A stretch of 64,000 nt of DNA from Evernia prunastri (taxonomy: Eukaryota > Ascomycota > Lecanoromycetes > Lecanorales > Parmeliaceae). The notes under the pieces are model-generated. The model had not been told where the DNA came from, ran no database searches, and saw only the letters and a list, made by a program, of their open reading frames with translations. Positions 58,106-64,000 of the stretch are shown here, piece after piece. Location of the stretch: NCBI GenBank assembly GCA_003184365.1, contig NKYR01000031.1, positions 62,001-126,000 of the forward strand, read 5' to 3'. Within the stretch, counting starts at the first letter, position 1; each line of letters starts with the position of its first letter. A program made the translations under genes and the position numbers.

Positions 58106-60771
58106 ATGGAAAGCCTGTCTGCCGCCGCGAGCGGTACAGCTGTAGTGTCTTTCGCCATTCAACTAGCCGAAAGTTTCAAGAAGCTCCATGACTTCTGGAA
58201 GTCCGTCAAAGAAGCACCAGAAGATATTCGAGCAATTTCCACGGATTTGGGACTCCTGTCGAACGTCCTCATTCAGATAGCTTACGAGACACAACACGTT
58301 GAACCCGATGAGACGCTCATAGCTGTCTTAAATGGTTGCTGCGTCAAGGCCAAAAACCTCACTACACTCCTCAACGCGATAGAGCCGGGTTTTGCGTCAA
58401 CGAGCTTGCGGATTCGCAAATGGACCGCTTTCAAGGCCGTCTTGAAGCGTTCGGAGTTGACAAGATTCCAGGAGACTTTGGAGAGTTTGAAAGGTACACT
58501 GTTGCTTGTGCAGCAGAATCAGTACAGGTAAGACTCGACTGGCCATTCGTATTTACAGCAGCGCAAACACTGGTGCTGTAATGTTTATTGAGACTGCAAA
58601 GTAGCATTGGTAATACAAGAAAAGCGTTGTACTTTGTTTCATAATGTTATGGTTCCACATGCTGAACCTTAAGACTAATCTCACCCATTTAAATAATAGT
58701 CGCTTGAGTCGAAACCGGCACAACTCGCTAGAACGAAGTCTGTTGACTATTACGCACGGCATTTCGAGCTTGAGCATGCAGCAGCATTCGGAGATAATTA
58801 GAATGGCTCCAAATATAGCCTCGAATGTTAATTTTGGCTGCGCTGCTTCCCGTGCAGAAGAACGGGAAACCACAGACTTGCGTGTAGGGAGTTCGAACCT
58901 TGTTCAAAACGACCACTTAGATTCGAGCGAGGCTTGGGGTGTGCCCCGAAAAAATGCGATGACCAAACAAACTTTAAGGCGAACAGGATCTATTCTAGAT
59001 TTCTTCTTGGGCACTATCCATGCAACATCAACTACAAGTTTACGATCGTCAACGCAATTAGGTGATCCCACGCCATACCGCAAAAAAGATCAATACGAGT
59101 CTGAGTCGTCGTATATCATGTATCCGGCTCCGTGGTTGATACGACTTGGCTTTCAATACGGCCTTCATCTTGGATTCCTCTCCTCTTCTACTCAAGGATG
59201 GAAGAGCACATTGAAAACATTTTGCCCAGTACCTGACGACTCTTTGATTTTCAAGTTCTGCAAGCAAGGAAACGTAATTGCCGTTAGGACACTGTTATCA
59301 GACGGTCATGCGTCTGCTAGAGACACCGATTCCTCTGGGTACACGCCTCTTCATGTAAGTCGTGTGAGCGAGACCAACCTGAAATATGAAAGTGCCTAAC
59401 GGTTGCCTCAAATTTGCTGCAAACAGGCACCAACCAGATCTTTGCAGATTGCTTATAGATGCTGGAGCAGACATGACCGCGCGCACATACACTGCAACGT
59501 ATATGAGCCTGCTCCTATTCCAAAACCTGCGGGAAGCGATTGATACTGACATGAATATCAGGACCCCGGCGGTATATGCATCAATGGCATTACAGAGTAT
59601 GACTGATGCCAGGGTGTCAGAAGTGATTGACACTTTCCGCCTTTTCATCGATTCGATGGACTTCCTGGAAGGCTACGGCGATGGCGAGAGGGTTTTGGGA
59701 AATTTCTTTCTTAATGCTTATGGCTTTTCTCCAGATGAAAATCTGGATGCGAAGTCAGAGCTCTTCTTACGGATACTACGACTATCAAGCTTTGAAATGA
59801 AGACGAACTTTGTCAAAGAACGATACGCTCGACTTTTGTATAGAAACTTGGACGCAATGTCATACCCAAACTAGAACCCCGCACTAGTTGAAGCGTTAAA
59901 CCTGTTTCTGAAAATCGGAGGTTGTGATATTTTCGATACAGCCCCTTTTTCTGGAAGCGGATTAACTATGCTTCATCGAGAATTAGCACGTGGTGTGGAT
60001 TGGGACTTGAACGAAATAATTAGAAGAGGCCCAAATCTTCATCGAGTTTGCTACGACACCTCTTTCACACCGTATGACGAGACACCAACATCTCTTGCAA
60101 TGTACTCTTCGGTGGCATTTACATGTTGGCTGCGTGGATTAGCCAGTACAGATGTGGACATTGAGACATTCATAGATCAAGAACTAGAGCAGAACTCTGA
60201 GATCCACACTGGCTGGGAGAAGCAGGCTATGCTTAACTTGTTTGCTTGGGGAGATCGACCTGATCTTCATCGTTGGAAAAGAAGCTGGGAATGCAGCGAT
60301 TGCTGCAGTGGATGCATTCGATTGAAGGTGCAACCCTATTGGCGACATGTAGTCGAAAGGATCAAACAAGGGCTGGACCCAGATGATACCCCCGCTACTC
60401 CAGGATGCGATGATAAGTACAGGGCAGGCTTCGGCAGCGGCAGAACGGCAGACGCTGCCTGTAGCTCGAGCGACCTCAGAACTCCGCCAGCCATTTGTAG
60501 GAACGTCGTCCTCATGACCCGCGACGACCTCTCTTCCGAATCGAATGGGGAACAATGTAGCAGCGGGTACCCTGCAATAGTACCACTCGAATGGGACTGC
60601 ATTTATGCCTGGGATGAAATAGTATGCATGAAGTGTTGGCTCCACTACCAGCGGACGGGCACCCGCCGGCGAAATCCTTACGCCAACCTTCCTTCGTCAG
60701 CAAACTGGTACTCTTCTCCCAAGGATGACTGCTTAGATGATGAGTTCTCTCCGTTTAATATCCACTCATAG
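58106..60771 (+). pseudogene. Ankyrin protein with PF17111-like N-terminal domain, inactivated
   Basis: Exon 1 (58106-58527) encodes a helical N-terminal domain typical of fungal STAND-like and ankyrin proteins (MESLSAAASGTAVVSFAIQ, later FWKSVKEAPEDIRAISTDL). Exon 2 starts at 58700 and leads to an ankyrin unit: FCKQGNVIAVRTLL, then DSSGYTPLH. The next unit, HQPDLCRLLIDAGADMTA, follows about 70 nt later but in a +1 frame, and no GT-AG pair I can find joins them in phase. That later frame (59386-60771) is itself interrupted by TAG at 59872 and continues in the same frame to a Cys-rich C-terminal part (WECSDCCSGCIRLK). Two lesions in one otherwise coherent gene make a pseudogene likely. The first intron (172 nt) is also long. 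A functional truncated N-terminal product remains possible. Confidence 0.7.
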
Positions 60772-61362
60772 GCAGTAGGTCCTTTCGAAAGCTTGCACAG
60801 CATAAGGGGCACCTGCCCCAGTGTAATATCCTGGAGGTTCCGCAGTTTATTCTCGAATGCGGCAATACTGTATCTCATTCCTTTGGAACATACTTCAGAT
60901 GATAATTCGCTAGCTGTGACGACCTACTCATGACTGCGCGTGCAGTGAATCGAGGATTAGTAGCCACTCGGTCTGGTCCATATCAACAAACGCACATTGC
61001 AGAGAGAATCGACTGCTTCGAACACACCCCCCTACCCATCCTGTCTTTTCCTCCCTGACACCGGAGTCTGGACCATTCGGATGCCGATATAGCAGTCTGT
61101 TGATACATTTTGGGAGCGTTGTGATTAAAGCGGATGGAGTATCTGATATGCTCAAGTACGAGAATGTAGTAGAAGCCATACATAGAGAGCGGAATTCACA
61201 ACAGGTTTCAGGCGCGTTACTGAAATTATTCACATGTGTCACTGATTTCTCCTGAAATCTCTTTCCATAGTCTCAGCAACAATTGGTCTTCGGCAGGAAT
61301 GGTCGACCCGTTCCGGTCGGTATCCACAAAATCTCTCGCAAACAGAAAATAAGAGAACATAA
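60772..61362. other. Gene-poor region next to repeats
   Basis: About 0.6 kb downstream of the ankyrin pseudogene, leading into repeat blocks. No gene supported. Confidence 0.4.
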
Positions 61363-61685
61363 GAGAAATTCTGTCAGGATTGGAAGAAGACACATTGCCC
61401 AAAAAAGGCGACAGCTGTCCAAAACTCTTCAGATTCTTCGCTTATTGACAGAGCGACAGATTTTCGATAAGAAAAGTCGAATCATTCTGGTCGATATCTA
61501 TCTCAAAGACGAGTACAGATTTAAGGGGAGAGTGTCTTCCCGTTACGATCCGTAGAGCTTGAAATTTTCTCTATGCGTGGTTTCTGCGACATCCTCTTAT
61601 AGTTTGAGTAAGGGATGGGCGGTACTTATGTTGTACTGTGTTGTTCGGGACGCGGGTGTTTGTGGAGTTGCTGGATGGTAATTAG
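61363..61685. repeat. Partial diverged copy of dispersed repeat (blocks A and B)
   Basis: Block A (61363-61495: GAAATTCTGTCAGGATTGG, then AAAAAAGGCGACAG, GATTTTCGATAAGAAAAG) matches 62129-62257. Block B (61612-61685: GATGGGCGG, then GACGCGGGTGTTTGTG and TGGATGGTAA) matches 62974-63045. The order A-B is the same in both places. The left part seen in the other copies is missing here. Confidence 0.6.
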
Positions 61686-61738
61686 CCTTCATATACGATT
61701 AGGTACAATTAAAAAAACAGCTGCAATCGTGTAGATGT

Positions 61739-63045
61739 TGTTGCGCGGTCCCAACACCAGAGTTAGTTACCTGAAGAGGCATATATTGGTTCCCCAGTGC
61801 TAAACAGCCTCCCATGCTTGTTCACCTAAAGCTGGAATAAGATCAGGCTAGAGAGAGATGGAATCGAATGGAGACCCAACACTGGTGGGAAGCCAGTATA
61901 TGTAGAGCTTCCATCGAGACAAAAATCTCCTGGTCATCGCGTCCCTACTACGAGTTATATCCCTCTATGTAATACTGCCATACACTGCGATATTACTATG
62001 CTATGCGGTACTGCAGACCTGCAGGCCTGTTGTGCGAAATAACTTTGCAGCACGAAAACACCATATTGTTCGAGAACACCATGCCATGCGACCGAACCCC
62101 CAGTCCCACTGCCACGAATAGAGCGAAGGAGAAATCCTGTCGGGAGTGGACGAAGACGCGCTACCCCCCAAAAGGCGACAAGGATTCCTACAGGCACCCT
62201 TGCTTATCAGCAAAGCGATAAATTTCCGCAAAGAAGAATCGAGTTATTCTCTCAGCGGGGCACAGCAGCGGTGATAGAGAATGCATAGTGAGTCTAGCTA
62301 CAGGGTCATCAGCCATCTCATGGTTAGTCGCCGCCACATCATCGCGAAAACATGTGATCTGAACAATGTGTCAATACACAACATGACTGGCCCGTTCCAT
62401 ACCGACGTAAACCATCGGATAGAGGCCCGTCATAGGCGTACTCTCATACCTCAGCACTAGGAAAATCCCCATATCTATAGCGACATGACCTAGAGTGCTG
62501 ATAGCTGGCCAAAAGACCAAATACAGGCGTGGAAGGATGGAACAAATGTATGCAATTGCTCTGAATGAGAAGAATCGACTACCTACGGGAAGACATGATC
62601 GTTACAGACCATTCCAAACCAAGGAACGCCACGAATTCACCACTATCGCCATGGCCCGAGTCCATGGCCTCCTGCAACGCGCCATGCGCGAAACATACCG
62701 ACATTGATATGAGCGACTAACCCTCCAGCCCTGCTGTAGCGACTGATGGGGACAAAGAGTGGCTTAGCTCATAAACGCCATCGTGAATCACATTGCTGGA
62801 ATAGAAGGCACTGAGAAGATAAGCGAGCATGCAAACAACTTCTGGTTGATACCTTATCCCTCGTCACAAGGGTAATTCCAAGGAGGGAGACTTTTCCTGT
62901 TAGCTGCGTTTGATATACACTCAATAGACGATGTCTGCTCCACATCCCCTATGCTTCGGGGGTTGAGAGGGGCGATGGATGGGCGGCAATTGCTATGTTT
63001 TCATCGAGACGCGGGTGTTTGTGAGCTCCTAGATGGTAAATAGAA
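61739..63045. repeat. Most complete copy of diverged dispersed repeat
   Basis: Starts TGTTGCGCGGTCCCAACA at 61739. The left part to about 62120 matches copy 1 at 57453-57815. It continues into block A' (62129-62257) and, after about 700 bp of unmatched sequence, block B' (62974-63045). No transposase, reverse transcriptase or integrase frame can be read, so this is a relic or a non-autonomous element. Confidence 0.6.
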
Positions 63046-63569
63046 TACAAGTTGGCTTTTCCTGCCTCGAAAACTCATCTTCAACCTCGTCTTCGACCTG
63101 TCAGTCAACCGCAGCTGAAACGAGAAGGGACATGAGAGTCGAGAGCAGATGCCAGGAGTAGGGCTCAGCGCGTAGCAAATCCTTGCAAGTGTTTTGATAT
63201 CAATCTTTTGCTCATTAATATCAAGCGCATAACATGTCAACCATCTGGCCATCTAAGCTGCAGCGATCTCGAAATCACCAAGCACTTCAAAGCCTGGCCG
63301 CGCCAATAAGGACCCGCCTCAGCGCTGCCCAAGTGACGTTGCCACGCACTGCACAGCCCCTCCCCAGCCTCGGCCTAGGGTCAGGTGCAAGCGATCCGAT
63401 TGGCTCTGTGCTCTCAGACAACTTTCCGACGCTACAGCTCTGACAGCTACATCTTCGCTCACGATTTTGATCTCCATCTCCTCTCTCACAATCGCAGCTC
63501 TCCTTGCAACACATTCCCCCCGTAACCATCGTGAAACCAAAACTATCAAAATCTCTTCACCCTGTGACT
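63046..63569. other. Intergenic region / promoter of last gene
   Basis: About 0.5 kb between the repeat block and the last start codon, with a CT-rich leader (63455-63565) typical of fungal promoters. Confidence 0.45.
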
Positions 63570-64000
63570 ATGGACTGCATTCCTCTCGCCCCAGACCCAT
63601 CTCCGCCGCCGGAAGTGATCACGCAGAATACGGACGAAGCCAACAGCGTGGATGAGCCAATGACTGCACAATCGATCCATTCAATCTACCAAGCTACACT
63701 TGACACCCTCGCTGTCTTGTCAGCAAGACGGCGCAATCCTCAAACCGCTCAATGCGCTTCCCGTCTGCAACTCTGGGGAGCAGGCCTCTTCGAGATGTCT
63801 GTCCCGCTAGACGTGGTCTTTGACAGCGACGTGGATGGCAGTCGGCTTCTACGGAGGTGCATTTTGAAAGTCCTGGTCGAGATACTTGTCTGGGAGCGTA
63901 AGTCGCCGCCAAAGATACATGTTCATTCGACACAATCCTGACTTTTGAGACAGAACAAGAGCTTAAGATTCTCGCAAGCTCAGCAGGGGATGCGGAGCGC
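63570..64000 (+). CDS. Hypothetical protein, N-terminal part (runs off window)
   Basis: Exon 1 is 63570-63897 and exon 2 runs from 63954 to the edge. The intron has a GTAAGT donor, an ATCCTGACT branch region and a GAGACAG acceptor and joins WE to QELKILASSAGDAER in phase. About 125 residues are visible. After a Pro-rich start (MDCIPLAPDPSPPPEV) comes a helical segment, SIHSIYQATLDTLAVL, then RLQLWGAGLFEMSVPLDVVF and LRRCILKVLVEILVWE. This resembles the helical N-terminal regions common on uncharacterised Pezizomycotina proteins, some with zinc fingers or STAND modules further along. I do not assign a family. An upstream in-frame extension exists but lacks an ATG. Confidence 0.6.

Noticed and set aside
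57453..63045. Active transposon
   Set aside because: No transposase, reverse transcriptase or integrase motif can be read in any frame, and the copies are heavily diverged.
1..64000. CRISPR array, bacterial operon or phage features
   Set aside because: No regularly spaced direct repeats with unique spacers; spliced genes throughout show this is eukaryotic nuclear DNA.

Overview
The window is nuclear DNA of a filamentous ascomycete (Pezizomycotina). The evidence is the many short introns (about 45-75 nt, GT...CTRAC...AG), typical fungal housekeeping genes (NUP192, TEL1, MIP1), and families largely confined to filamentous fungi: a HET-domain protein, a rhodopsin-domain (PTH11-like) membrane protein, a fungal-type CorA-like protein and an ankyrin protein with a PF17111-like N-terminus. 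Class cannot be fixed from sequence alone. There are no bacterial-style operons, CRISPR arrays or rRNA genes, and I found no supportable tRNA.

Layout. 1-26 kb is a gene-dense conserved block: NUP192 (partial, minus), TEL1/ATM kinase (plus, 8 exons), a proline-rich membrane protein, mitochondrial DNA polymerase gamma MIP1 (minus), an Slx8-like RING/SIM protein (plus), a CofD/YvcK-like protein (minus), a cytochrome P450 (plus) and a small secreted poly-serine protein. 26-28.6 kb looks empty. 28.6-40 kb holds an amino-acid permease with a 27-bp tandem duplication, a protein kinase with a long C-terminal region, a convergent CorA-like membrane protein, a small hypothetical gene and an RBR ubiquitin ligase. 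42-54 kb holds a HET-domain gene, a TauD-type dioxygenase divergent from an ACS-family (Dal5-like) transporter, and a protein with a duplicated C2HC zinc module. 55-63 kb is decayed: a rhodopsin-domain pseudogene, an ankyrin pseudogene and diverged repeat copies. A new gene starts at 63.57 kb and runs off the edge.

How the genes relate. TEL1 and Slx8-like both act in genome maintenance but are separate units. The dioxygenase/transporter pair is the one plausible metabolic pair (uptake and oxidative desulfonation of organosulfonates). The HET, kinase, CorA-like and ankyrin genes resemble the accessory, non-self-recognition part of fungal genomes; a joint function is inference only. Exon boundaries were worked out by hand from splice consensus, reading phase and family knowledge. 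For the multi-exon models where I joined all exons, total length is a multiple of three, which supports the splicing but does not replace RNA evidence.
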